Program-made: the position numbers and the translations under genes
The notes under the pieces: model-generated
What the model was told of the DNA's origin: nothing
The model's database searches: none
The model's input: only the letters and a program-made list of their open reading frames with translations
NCBI RefSeq assembly: GCF_000485595.1
Contig: NW_014577245.1
Coordinates: 369,680 to 415,523, forward strand
Length of the DNA stretch: 45,844 bases
Source: Priapulus caudatus
Lineage: Eukaryota > Priapulida > Priapulimorpha > Priapulimorphida > Priapulidae
Reading direction: 5' to 3'
Part shown: piece by piece, positions 34,443 to 45,022 of the stretch
How positions within the stretch are numbered: position 1 is the first letter of the stretch
Layout of the letters: each line of letters starts with the position of its first letter

Positions 34443-35054
34443 ATGAAACATTCAAGTGCCTGTGATCTTATATAGGGAATACGTACAACTGCGCATTGTT
34501 TTCGTTTTGAGATATCGGTTACAACAGACGCTGATGCCCCCCCCCCATTCCCTGCAACTGTTTATTTTTATAGAAAATGGAGCGCAAAAAAACATGCACG
34601 TTAGATAAATATTTTTGCCCGCTCGATGCTATCGCCTCCAGTCGTCGAAGCTGCGAGCATCTACTTCTGAGGCTGCGCGCATCTACAATCATGTAGAAAT
34701 ATGCCTCCACGCTAAATATGACTCCAACACGCGTACGCGATATTAGAGGTATGTGGAACCCCAGATACGATCACGTACACGTCACGTCAGGCACTTTCAA
34801 TAAATCTGGAACAAAATGCCCGAGGGCAAAATGCCAGGGGGGGCCAAACCATTTTTTTTCCTATATCGCCCGAAGGGAAAGTTGGGATGAATCATGAACA
34901 CTATGCGAAAGAGAAGAACAGGGGTGACTGAAGCCAGAGCAGAAAAACTGAAGATGTGAGGATGGGAGAAAAGTGAAGATATAGTGGGGGCAGGAAGAAT
35001 CATATAACATAGGACGGAGAATAATAGCCCGTTTTTTACAATTGCTAACACAGG
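34443..35054. other. unannotated sequence
   Basis: No frame beyond 88 codons and no array. C-run at about 34537-34545, G-run near 34839. Nothing supported. Confidence 0.5.
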
Positions 35055-35515
35055 TCTCGCCATCTTCCTCTCCCCCTACTCATCCCTTGCTTCCTACCTT
35101 TCGGCCTCCTTTTCCCTTTCATTTCCCCTTTCCCTTTCGCTTTCCATTTTCTTTCTTTTCCCTTTCCCTTTATTTTCTTTTTTTTCCGCTTTCTCTTTCC
35201 CGTTCTCTTTTCCGTTTTCCGTTGCCTTTCTGCTCCCTTCTTGTTCCCATTCCCTTTCTGTTTTTTTCTTCCTTCTTTCTTTTTTTTGTTTTATCGTTCT
35301 CTATTGGGTTTTCTTTCACTTTACATTATCATTTTCGTTTCCCTTTCCTTTCTTCTTCTTCCTCGCCCTCATCATCCTCCTCATTCTTCACTTCCTCTTC
35401 TTGCTTCCTCTTTCCTCCGATTCCTTTGATGTCTATTCAACTTGCTCGCTTCGCCTTTTCTCTCTTCTTTGTGTTCTTTCGTATTTCCATCCTGTTTTTT
35501 CGCTTCTTCGCCTAC
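35055..35515. repeat. polypyrimidine tract (TTTCCC/TTC-rich)
   Basis: About 460 bp in which the plus strand is almost all C and T, with CCCTTTCCCTTT and CTTCTTCCTC words. The 159-codon Phe/Ser/Pro frame (35042-35521) is a by-product. Confidence 0.85.
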
Positions 35516-35671
35516 GAGTAATGCACGAAGCTTGCATTACGCCTAGCTCTGACAAACCCGATACTTTATCTCCTATCATTTTCATTTCTTAGCATGCGGT
35601 CCCCCTGTCATTCTGCTGTTGGCCCCCCCTCCCCAACATCACCGAGATGTCGAGGACGAAGAAAGAAAACT

Positions 35672-35809
35672 AAAGAGGTCTGAGCATAGATTTCACCTGT
35701 AAACTGAAGAGGTCTGAGCATAGATTTCACCTGTAAACTGAAGAGGTCTGAGCATAGATTTCACCTGTAAACTGAAGAGGTCTCAACATAGATTTCACCT
35801 GTAAACTGA
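35672..35809. repeat. 34-bp tandem repeat, four units
   Basis: GAGGTCT starts units at 35675, 35709, 35743 and 35777, an exact 34-bp period. The unit includes GAGCATAGATTTCACCTGT and AAACTGAA. Only the last unit differs noticeably (TCAACATAG). Confidence 0.95.
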
Positions 35810-36294
35810 TACACGTATCAGACCCTATCATCAACATGTCATCGAACACTCACACAACATGCTTTCTACCAATATGTGCACCGATCTGCATTTGAAAGTA
35901 GATTGTTTACAATGTCAACAAACCTAGTGAGTGATTTTTGCTCTCGCGAGACCAGAACGCTGTCTCTACACTAAGTTAATTACCTTTGTATACATTTCGA
36001 GATAAGTACCAGTCTATAAATATTTGCGTTACGTAACTAGAAGCGTTTTAATTTTTTCGTGAGACCATTTGAACATTTCATTATCGCGATTCTGAAGATG
36101 GCGCGCGCGCGTTTGCTGTTCATCTGCTGTTTTATAGCTTATAATTAGGTAAGAATTTTTATGCATAAGAAATTAGTAATATTTAACTGACATGGGCATG
36201 AGTGTAAATTTGTCTAAATTTATTATTCGGTTCATTTGAGAAATTATCGTCACGTCACCGTCGCCATGTTGGTTTCCCGCCGGTTCTCTCTCCA
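35810..36294. other. no recognisable feature
   Basis: Unique-looking sequence without array, frame or RNA gene that I can support. Confidence 0.5.
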
Positions 36295-36446
36295 CATAGC
36301 ATCGATAATTTTTGCTGAGTAGGCCTACTAAGCAGAGAAGCAGTGTGTACCATTTTCCAAGTCTTTGGTATGACCCGGCCGGGATTCGAACCCACGACCT
36401 TCCACATGCGAGGCGAGCACTCTAATTGAGCCATAGCATCGATAAT
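36295..36446 (-). mobile_element. tRNA-derived SINE with 15-bp target-site duplication
   Basis: Read on the minus strand, 36431 to 36310 holds an RNA polymerase III A-box-like GGCTCAATTAGAGTGCTCG and a perfect B box GGTTCGAATCC (within GTGGGTTCGAATCCCGGC). These are followed by a non-tRNA body (GTCATACCAAAGACTTGG, ATGGTAC, GCTGCTTCTCTGCTTAG) and an A-rich tail. The direct repeat CATAGCATCGATAAT flanks it exactly at 36295-36309 and 36432-36446. From memory, this tail type is common in SINEs of marine invertebrates; that is not verified here. The 5' end lacks the first bases of the tRNA-like part. Confidence 0.88.
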
Positions 36447-37525
36447 GACATTGAAGTGACACTAATGCGACAATTCCATCCATCGACAGTATGCCATTCA
36501 ACTCACTCCCATCGCGTTTTATTTCCCCCATACTCCCGCGGAAATTCTCTTAAAAACGCTGACATTTCATCCCATCTCCTAATGGCATGCGATGAACGTA
36601 ATGCTATAGACAGACACTGGCCCGAGATTTCACTGACCGCTACCCCCGCGCGCGCCCACACACACGTTCCATTTGCGTGTTTTCGCGGAAATAATCGTTA
36701 TAGACCGACAATCGGTCGCATCGCTTTGCATAGAGAGTAATTTCCAGTTATAAGCACGCCCTGTCAGTGCTACATATCGAGTTAAAGGCAGAGTCATACC
36801 GGACCGCTAACGGATCGATACCGTCCCATCATTTGCTTCCCATATCAAGTCCCCCCACATGAATGCTGGTAGGTTTACCCACGGTGACCCTAAAATTACA
36901 ATACATTGATTTTCTTCCATCACCGGCAGCAATGCGGTATTTAGGAGGCTAACCCATTGATAGCGTGCTATTAATTTCGGCACGGTCCTTCCACTAGACG
37001 AACACGCGTCATTGATTGCCGGCAGCATGTCTAGAAGCGTTTGTGTAAATGATATGCCGCAGAGCTTGCTTGCTTTGCGAGACGGTTACAACGGGCGTTC
37101 TAAATTCAAACTAGTTCATCCGGGTCAAGACTGACCCGGATAATGGTAACGGTATGGCGTGCAAGACAAACACAAACAGTATCTTCTACGCGCAAACAAA
37201 CAGTGCATTATACTCGCGCCATCTCTAGGCCAGATGCCGAAACACTGTTTTTACATGTACCGGCGTTATCCCAACAGAAAGGAAGCGGTCGGACGAACGC
37301 TCGAGATAGAGGCAAGACGGGCGAGCGTACATTTTTAGCTGCTGTTGCCAAGGTTTCTTTTTAATAAGCGTGCGAAAAGCACACGTATTCATTATATATA
37401 TATACGTGTTCAGTATATATATATGATATGGCTGCTAAAATCGCAGGCGGTGCGCACGTATCCGATTCGCACGAAAAGGAAATTCGACCAGCGCTACATC
37501 AACCAAGCGCGCCCCGGCGTCCGCT
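36447..37525. other. unannotated sequence
   Basis: Frames of 104 codons (36426-36740, plus; starts beside the SINE), 73 codons (36807-37028, minus) and 73 codons (37143-37364, plus) carry no recognised family. A GACCCGGATAA/TCCGGGTCAAG near-palindrome lies at 37118-37142. Short AT runs lie at 37393-37424. Confidence 0.45.
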
Positions 37526-37585
37526 CGGGTGTCTCCGGGTATCATCGGGTGTCTTCGGGTATCATCGGGTGTCTTGGTGCTCCGA
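37526..37585. repeat. 20-bp tandem repeat, about 2.5 units
   Basis: CGGGTGTCT recurs at 37526, 37546 and 37566; the unit is CGGGTGTCTTCGGGTATCAT. Confidence 0.85.
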
Positions 37586-37981
37586 TTCCAGAACCTACCG
37601 CAACGAGCTTCGGCTTCACTTCCCAGGCACCTGTTAGACAGCGAATATTCCCCGATCGAATTAATTCTAGAGCCTCTGCTGGCCCCAGTGAACGTCAGCA
37701 GGCGAAGGTCGCCTAGCTGCGCGGTGGCGCCACACATAGTTGATCCTCGGGTACACATGACCGCCGCGTGCGTGGACGTAAGAGCGGTGTGGCGGGATTA
37801 TCGCTGTGCGTGTACGCTGCCGAGTTTCACATGCCGCCAAAAATATGCGCTCGACGCCCACGCACGCGCTGTCGCGTGTCGTACACTAGCCGTCCTCGTA
37901 TAGAGAGACGAGTAATCATCACCAGCACTAAGCGCATGTTAACCGAGCGCATTCTAACGTACGTGTATATATTGTCGTAGT
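37586..37981. other. unannotated GC-rich sequence
   Basis: Overlapping frames on both strands, the longest 124 codons (37529-37903, plus), start in or cross the 20-bp repeat. No domain recognised. Confidence 0.4.
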
Positions 37982-38133
37982 TCTACCGGTGTATCCCCTA
38001 CTCTCTCGCTACAGGAGAGTGAAGGACCTACACGGGTAGAGCTGGCTTGTAGCGGAAGCGAAGGGGCCACACTGTTAGAGGTGGCTTGTCGCGGGAGTTA
38101 AGGGACTACACCGGTAGAGCTGGTATTGCCACA
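37982..38133. repeat. 40-bp tandem repeat (three units) with an inverted partner
   Basis: Units begin at 38014, 38054 and 38094 with GGAGAGTGAAGG, GGAAGCGAAGGGG and GGGAGTTAAGGG, and include ACACNGGTAGAGCTGGCTTG. At 37982-38000 the complement TCTACCGGTGTATCCCCTAC occurs, so the array can fold back on it. Confidence 0.8.
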
Positions 38134-38332
38134 AGTTTTGTATTCCTTTCTTTATTGAGCCTTTTTTAGCTCAGCTCGTAGAGGACAGGTGCTCCGCAGC
38201 TACTGCGTTGCTTGGGTTTCTTTCGTTTAGAGGCGCGACGTCCCCGGAAAACGAATTTATAAAGGCTACCGATGATTAACGCTCTCTATTCACACGTAGG
38301 TGATAAATCCGCGGTCATAGTCTCTGCTGCTA
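38134..38332. other. no recognisable feature
   Basis: TAGCTCAGCTCGTAGAGGAC at about 38169 resembles a tRNA A box, but no acceptable B box or stems follow. Confidence 0.4.
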
Positions 38333-38510
38333 CAAGCATAGTACATTACGCTAAGCCGAACGTAACGATACGACATGTAATAGGTTAGAGTTAGATACGT
38401 AAATAACTGCGCATAGTACATTACGACGCTAAGCCGAACATGCTGGGCCGACACGACATGCAACCCGGTTCCGTTACGACATGTGATAGGTTAGAATTAG
38501 ATATGTAGCG
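38333..38510. repeat. diverged two-copy direct repeat
   Basis: GCATAGTACATTACG followed by CTAAGCCGAAC occurs near 38336 and 38411. ACGACATGTRATAGGTTAGA then TTAGATAYGTA occurs near 38371 and 38477. The second copy has an extra roughly 30-bp segment. Confidence 0.75.
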
Positions 38511-38734
38511 ATCTGCCCCCTCGAGCAGTCGTATAACGTAAACAGGCTCAGCGTTAGTCGAGTACATATTATTACTTCTGATATTACCATATTCCCATTT
38601 CAGAAAGATCCGAGTGGTCGGTCCAGAGGTCATTATGTTCGACCTAACCCTTGACCCGTCCACAACATGTTATCCACGCATGCTCACGTAATCTTCACCG
38701 AGCAACGAGGTATCGACAGAATTTATAAATTTAT

Positions 38735-38830
38735 AATGTAGCGGTGTAAGATGTAAAAGATATAAGGTATAAGATCAAAGATATAAGGTAAAAGATATAA
38801 GGTAGTGAGATGTAAGATATAAAATCTTGT
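38735..38830. repeat. AAGATATAAGGTA simple repeat
   Basis: Imperfect GTAAGATGTA, AAGATATAAGGT and AAAAGATATA words in tandem. Confidence 0.8.
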
Positions 38831-38958
38831 CTGTCATGAAGAAAATAGCATAGACAACACAATGGAATATTGCGTCCATTTTGTATACAAACATATTTCC
38901 GTACGTATACACGATCATGTCATTCTGGGAACTGAATGCACTGGACTTAATACCACCG

Positions 38959-39009
38959 GGGGTTAATAAGAACAGATTGTCAATTTGACAATTTGTCATT
39001 ATTAACCCC
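38959..39009. repeat. short inverted repeat (10-bp arms)
   Basis: GGGGTTAATA (38959-38968) and TATTAACCCC (39000-39009) enclose a centre with its own TGTCAATTTGACA palindrome. ATACCA occurs just outside on both sides, so a tiny foldback insertion is possible. Confidence 0.55.
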
Positions 39010-39150
39010 TGATACCATGTATACCGAATATGCACATGCTACGTGTATGACGACGATTCGATATATGCGATCTACCCAAATATAGAAGTCACATAGTGAA
39101 TAGTGTATGACAGTGCGATGTAGAACGCTATGCAGTTTACTACCACTGCG

Positions 39151-39276
39151 CCGATGAATGCACGAGGGTGTGTGTGGTAATACGGTTTAGCGCCGCCTGC
39201 ATCCCAGCTTCATCCGATGAATGCACGAGGGTGTGTGTGGTAATACGGTTTAGCATCGCCTGCACCCATGCTTCGT
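39151..39276. repeat. 63-bp tandem duplication
   Basis: CCGATGAATGCACGAGGGTG begins units at 39151 and 39214. The two units are nearly identical through GTAATACGGTTTAGC and then diverge slightly. Confidence 0.9.
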
Positions 39277-39527
39277 TCCGGGTCCGAACGCGCGCACGGC
39301 CTTTTCGTCAATACATAATGCATAAGCGCAGAAAACCATTGCAAAGCCACTCCGCAGACGAGTACAACCGTGTGTTCGATTGAGCGGAGACCGCCCCGGC
39401 TATATTCCGTGGCCGTCTCCCCCGCCCCCTGCTGCGTCACGCCCAATGTAACGATCACGTAGCACCAGACTTCTATTACGACCACCCCACATGAACTGTC
39501 GTCCCCCGAGAGAGCGAGATCGAGCAA

Positions 39528-39745
39528 GAGATGAAGAAGAGAGAGGAGAGAGAGAGAGAGAGCAGAGAGAGGAGAGAAGAGAGAGATGAGAGAGAGAGAG
39601 AAGCGCAGAGAAGAGAGGAGAGAGCAGAGAAGAGAGAGAGAGGGAGAAGAGAGACACGAAGCGAGCAGAGAGTAAGAGAGCGAGAGGTTAGAGAGCGAGA
39701 GCGAAAGAGGAGAGAGAAAGAGAGAGAAGAGAAGAGAGAGAGAGA

Positions 39746-39779
<34 letters not shown>

Positions 39780-39839
39780 GAGAGAGCGAGAGGGGAGAGA
39801 GAAAAAAGAGCAGCGAGTCGGATGATAAGAGAGCGAGAG

Positions 39840-39875
<36 letters not shown>

Positions 39876-39915
39876 AAGAGAGAGAGAGAGCGAGAGGGGT
39901 CAGGGAGAGAGGAGG
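39528..39915. repeat. GA-rich polypurine tract
   Basis: About 390 bp of GAGAGA, GAGCGAGAG and AAGAGAG words, almost purely purine on the plus strand. Glu/Arg-rich (plus) and Ser/Leu-rich (minus) frames are by-products. Such tracts can form triplexes. Confidence 0.95.
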
Positions 39916-40207
39916 ACCGCGCATGACATCTGCATTATTCCGTGATGACAGACGCGAAATATATGCGTGTGGCCAATGCATTCAGTGGCCCCGCCAGAAC
40001 GACCGAAACCCCCTGGCGTGGTCCTTTGACTAATGTCAACGAAGGATTACGATAAGAATTCGTCGGCAGTGTAAGCAGAACGGGGGAAGCGCGGTATGAC
40101 ATTTTGCGACAGCGTGGCCGCAATGTCCACCAAACGACCTATAAATATATTATTGGCGAGCTTCACTTCCGTAAGATTAGGCTATCGTCCGTGTCTCCCT
40201 GTTTTCT
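39916..40207. other. no recognisable feature
   Basis: Unique-looking sequence between the GA tract and a minisatellite. Confidence 0.45.
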
Positions 40208-40500
40208 TTCGTTTTCGGTCACCACTTGGGGAGGGTGAGTCGGCGCCTCTCCCTCTCTCTTTTCCCGGACAGTGAGTCCACTTGAGTGAGGGTGGTGTCG
40301 GGCGCCCTCGCCTCTCTTTCTTCGTCACACTTGGAGTGAGGGTGGTGTCGGCGCCTCTCTCCTCTTCTATTCGTCACCAACTTGCGATTGAGGGTGATGT
40401 GCGGGCGCCTCTCCCTCTTGCTCTTTCGTCACACTTGCGAGGAGGGTGATGTGGGCGCTCTCCCTCTCTCTTTCGTCACAACTTGAGTTGTGAGGGGCAG
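40208..40500. repeat. minisatellite of about 58 bp, five units
   Basis: Units contain TCGTCACACTTG, GAGTGAGGGTGGTGTCGG and GCGCCTCTCCCTCTC. Unit lengths vary by several bases through single-base indels, as in the low-accuracy stretches elsewhere in the window. Confidence 0.85.
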
Positions 40501-42374
40501 GTAGCAGCGGCTGCATCTTTAACACATAGACAGCAATGGGCGCCATACTTCATTAACCAATTTAAATCGTTTTCTACATCGTTTCTAATTCGTACTAAAG
40601 AATGTTGTGTCTCAACGTGCAACACTCTACTCGCCCTCACACCGGCTGTATCTATCTGTTTATCGGTCTCAACACGTGCTAGACGCACGTGCTACGAAAC
40701 GACGAAGCCAAAATAAAGCCCTAAAACAATGCCCGCGGAGCGACAGCGCCTCATCTAACGTCACGCCGGTGCACTCTGGGGTGAGTGGTGGGATTCTAGC
40801 TAAACCCTGTTAGTCCTAAATGTGTTCACATACGCGCCCGAAACAGTGGAAGGCCACAGCGATGTATCAGGAACTTTCTCAAGAATGTTCGTGGAAATCG
40901 TTATGAAAGTTGTACGAGATGGCGCGTACGTTTAAGTGTCTTTAAAGATTAAAGAGAAAGCTCTCATCGTACGTAGTAGCGCAACAATTTTGCAAACAGA
41001 ATAGCGTAACGCACTGGCAGTGGCCATGCAGTGGCATAAGGTTACATGTAACACACTGACAGTACAGAATGCGCATAGAAATTAACGATTTAAGGAGCAT
41101 AAACCTTCTTCAACAAATTTTAAGGCTTTGAAATTTCACTGTGTACATGTAGCTCATACATCAGGCATGTAATAGATTCTACTAGCAACCCGGGCAGTCA
41201 AATTTCATTTCTAACAGTAAAACAAATCGCCATGTTAACCCTCCTCTGAGGGTCAAAAGCGTTATCCGACACTTACTGCTCGCATGTCAGCAGAAAAGTA
41301 CTCATTCTCGGTCCTTTCAATAAAGCCATAAAATGCTAGGTCACCGCTGAAACAAAAAGTTTTCAACGCTCGTCAGACCACTGTCCTCAGGAAAATGTCA
41401 AAATCTGCCCTGTCCCTCATTGAGCCTTTGACGTGTGACCTCCAATTTTCGGCACAGTGATGGCTTTTTCCTATCCATGATGCTCATACACGGGACTATC
41501 ACGAGCTAGTCGAGCCGTTTGGATTTGCTGCCGCAATCTGCATTTCCTCCGTATACCTTAGTTAAGCGAGGAATGTTCCCCCTTCTTTACACCTCTTGAC
41601 CTTTGACCTTTGACCCCAGCTTTGACATCCCAAACTCGTTTCGGATTACCCCCCCCCGCGTTCCGAATTCGTAATCCGTAGTCGAGCGTTAAGATTTGTT
41701 CCCAAGCTGTTTGACGGTACGGAGGACGGAACGGAGCGGACGCACGGAACGCGACGCGGACGGACGGACAATTATTGCGATTCTACTCAAGTTGCATCTG
41801 ACTACGTCAGATGAGCTAAAAACCTGCAGTCTATAAGGAAAACCAAAAGAACCCTAAAAGAAGTCTTAGGAGAACCCTAACCGAACCACTAATGAATGAG
41901 AAGTATAACGTGTGGGCACAGTGACGGTAAATTGCAGCAGATTAAAGCGACAACTCGCTGTGTGAACGACGTCACTCACTAACGTCACCAATATCCCGCG
42001 AGTTCTCGCGATTGCATAAGAAATTACTCTATACTCGGTCCGACCTTTGGTTTCACGCTCCGATGTGCGAAGCGACCAGCAAACACGCGCAATCCTTCAG
42101 CTAGCCTTTCTATGTTTTACTATTCAAGTTGACGCGAGTTGTACTGCGTGCGATTCACGGTAAAATGCAAATCACAGCCCAATAGTATTCTGCTCGGGGT
42201 GCTGCGTGTAGGTCACACGCCAAGGCTGCAGATTGGCCCAGCACCAGTAGATTTTCCGTCTGGCGGAGTTTCCGCCTGTGATGCCGAGCATGATATGCTG
42301 TCTTTTATACATAAGCTGAACAATTTTCGTGCGATTGCGAAATTTCAAAGGACAAAGAAAAACAAAAATCAGTC
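40501..42374. other. unannotated sequence
   Basis: About 1.9 kb with no convincing frame. Small items are GACGGAC-type words at 41715-41770 and an 8-bp palindrome CATCTGAC/GTCAGATG near 41796-41814. GTAACGCACTGGCAGTG near 41006 is shared with 11480 in reverse. AGAACCCTAA words occur near 41850-41882. Confidence 0.45.
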
Positions 42375-43093
42375 TCGCGTCGACAACGACGACCGATCCG
42401 ACGCGACCAGACCGACCGACCGACCACGCGACACGACTCGACCGACGCGACGACGCACACCGACGACACAACGGCGGCACCGACGCCCCGACCGACCGCC
42501 GCCGACGACGCGACCGACCGACGCGACCGACCGCACCGACGACCGGACCGACCGACGACCGACCGACCGACAGCCGACCGACCGACCGGCACCGACCGAC
42601 CGGACCGACCGACCGACCGACGACCGACCGACCGCACGCGACCGACGACCGACCGACCGACGCGACCGACCGACCGACCGACCGACCGACGCCGAAGCGC
42701 GACCGACCGACCGACCGACCGACGACGGACCGACCCCGACTCGACCGACCGAGCCGACCGGACCGACGACCGACCGACCGCCGACCGACCGACCGCACCG
42801 ACCGACGACGACCGACCGACCGACCGACGACCTGACGCCGACGACCGACGACGCGACCCGACGGACGCGACCGGACGACGACGACCGACGACGGACCGAC
42901 CGAACCGGACCGACCGACGCGACGCCCGACGACCGAGGACCGACCGGACGCGACGCACGACCGACCGACACGACCGACGGACCCGACCGACCGAGACCGA
43001 CCGACGCGACCGACCGACCGAGTCCGGACCTGACCGACTCGACGACGACCGACGCCGACCGACGCACGGACGACACACCGACAACCAGCACCG
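42375..43093. repeat. CCGA (CGAC) tetranucleotide array
   Basis: About 720 bp of imperfect ACCG units with ACG and CGACG variants, very CpG-rich. Because the repeat lacks stop codons in several frames, it yields frames of 343 (plus) and 317, 259 and 249 (minus) codons. They are rich in Thr/Asp/Arg/Pro or Ser/Val/Gly/Arg and I treat them as artefacts. Unit breaks are frequent, as in a decayed or poorly sequenced array. Confidence 0.93.
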
Positions 43094-43325
43094 ACCAAAT
43101 AGCTAGTAACAATAACAAAAAACACGTTAATTATGCATGCGCGAAGCGTGATTCATCACTACGTTGCTGAAAACTCGCCACGAGGATATAACATAAATTT
43201 TAATATTACAATTTTAATATAATTGTTACTCATCCAGTGCTCTCAGCGCATCCGGCATCTATAGATGTTTTAGTTTAGCACAATCAACAACTCAACATAA
43301 ACAAAGCACGGTGCGCACACACCCG
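43094..43325. other. no recognisable feature
   Basis: AT-rich spacer with a TTTTAATATTACAATTTTAA stretch near 43198. Confidence 0.5.
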
Positions 43326-43427
43326 TACACACACGACACGGCACACACACACACACACACACACACACAACACCACACACCACACACACACACCACACAC
43401 ACACACACACACACACCACACACAGCA
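43326..43427. repeat. CA microsatellite with CACCACA breaks
   Basis: Several CA runs separated by single-base slips (ACACCACAC), again the pattern of small indels in a repeat. Confidence 0.95.
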
Positions 43428-44013
43428 TTGAATCGTGTGTGCATTTGGCTTACACTCGCTTCCTAATTACTATAAAATGTTTAATTACGTAATTCCTAGG
43501 TTAAAATGCACGTTTAAAGGGAGTCTATAACAGGGCTATAATCTCGAATTGATTTTCAATCATGTCGCCTGTATATACGTATGCGTGTCTGCTGCATATC
43601 GCGCCAAAGAAAGCATCAGGCATAAATATTGAACTCAAAGTTAAATTATATATTGTGTAAAAACACTGAGGATTCTGCAATTATATTGACAGGGATAATT
43701 CACGTGTAACAATGCAGAGCGTATTGTTTCTGCACTTATACTTATCATTACAATACTTCTGCCCGCCACAACAGAGCCACTCCAGGCACGTTCCGACGTC
43801 ACTCGTCCGAAAGTAACGAAAACACGGCCAAAAGTCGAGTGCTAAGCAACCGAGTGGCTCATTGCTGATGCAAAGATTTGGCGATTCGGCGGCGAAGCCT
43901 ATATACGAATAGAGGAGCAGGCGGTGTGAACCTGATCCGTGGATCGCGCCACGCGGAGAGCGCGGGCATCAGGCTCTTTACAGAATCGCGGCACGCACAC
44001 AGAGCTGCTCTCT

Positions 44014-44020
<7 letters not shown>
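43428..44020. other. unannotated sequence
   Basis: No supported gene. The long frame starting at 43878 runs into the CT/TG arrays and is an artefact. Confidence 0.5.
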
Positions 44021-44057
<37 letters not shown>

Positions 44058-44071
44058 TCTTGTGTGTGTGT

Positions 44072-44154
<83 letters not shown>

Positions 44155-44221
44155 CGTTTGTTTGCGTTTGCAAAGTGTCTGTTTGTTTGTGTGCCTGTCG
44201 GTCTGTCGGTGTGTCTGTCTC

Positions 44222-44254
<33 letters not shown>

Positions 44255-44345
44255 GCGTTTGTCTGTCTGTCTGTCCGTCTATCTGTCTGTCTATCTGTCT
44301 GTCTGCCTGTCCGTCCGCCAGGCTGTCTGTCCGCCATTCTGTGTG
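44021..44345. repeat. compound CT, TG and TGTC microsatellite
   Basis: CT run (44021-44053), TG run (44062-44146) and TGTC/TGTCTA tetranucleotide run (about 44165-44345). Frames of 178 and 212 codons here are Cys/Val/Ser repeats caused by the array. Confidence 0.95.
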
Positions 44346-44704
44346 TCTGTTAATCTATCTGCTCGCCCGTCTGCCCGTCTCACAGATGCAACTCGATTCG
44401 TGGTGCGTGTTGACCTTTCACATAGAGGCGCTGTCGGCACATCTCGCATCAACGATTCTCTCGATATTGTTGTGATAGATGAAATACCACACGCGACGAT
44501 TGCACGTCGAACGTGACACGTACAGTACGGACATGTGTGGAATAAAAAGGAGGAGAGGAAGATTTGTAAAAAAAAGCGGGTGGGAGGAGCTAGGAGAGAT
44601 GTGTTTGTTCGTTCACTGCATCTTGTAGTTTTATCTGTGATCGTCGACGTAAAAAAAACTAGCGCGAAAACTATACAACAACAACAAACGTCGGCAGCGA
44701 CGCA
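44346..44704. other. no recognisable feature
   Basis: Unique-looking sequence with A-runs near 44567 and 44650. A 152-codon minus-strand frame (44291-44749) spans the repeat edge and has no known domain. Confidence 0.4.
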
Positions 44705-45022
44705 AACAGACTGCCTGTCGTTTTTTACCGATAAACCTTTCCGGTACAAACATCAGAGGCGGTAATTTTCAGAGATGAAAAGGCTGGCTGCCGCATCCGT
44801 TCTGGCATGGTGCGGTATACACGGAAGGTGTAAATCCCCATAAAACACCGGAATATGGCGGCAGTGCGCTGTTAAATACTGACATTAACGACGAAAACCT
44901 GCCGGATTCCCGGATCACGGTCGTGAAAGCGGATGCGATCAAATCTATTATCGCTAGAACGCCTGTCAGCATGCAGACACACCTCACACCATATTCCCCA
45001 CTTATTGCCGCAAAAGAGTTGT
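44705..45022 (+). other. bacterial-looking coding relic (unidentified)
   Basis: From 44779, just after a TGA, one plus frame stays open for 81 codons to a TAA at 45020-45022. The middle part (about 44785-44965) has codon choices unlike the rest of the window: CTG, CCG, GCG, ACC, CGG, GGC, AAA and ATC dominate, as in enterobacterial genes. It reads, for example, TPEYGGSALLNTDINDENLP. The same frame is open upstream of the TGA to about 44710. There is no ATG start and no ribosome binding site. It may be a relic of horizontal transfer, vector or bacterial contamination, or chance. I do not recognise the family. Confidence 0.3.

Noticed and set aside
35042-35521. A 159-codon Phe/Ser/Pro-rich frame resembling a membrane protein
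   Set aside because: Produced by the TTTCCC pyrimidine tract; hydrophobicity follows from TTC and CTT codons alone.
38165-38230. tRNA-like A box TAGCTCAGCTCGTAGAGG
   Set aside because: No matching B box, no closing acceptor stem and the D-stem does not pair, so neither a tRNA nor a SINE is supported.
42139-43170. A 343-codon plus frame and 317/259/249-codon minus frames with Arg/Asp/Thr/Pro or Ser/Val/Arg repeats
   Set aside because: The CCGA array lacks stops in several frames, so long frames are expected by chance. Only the first 60 or so codons lie outside it and they show no domain.
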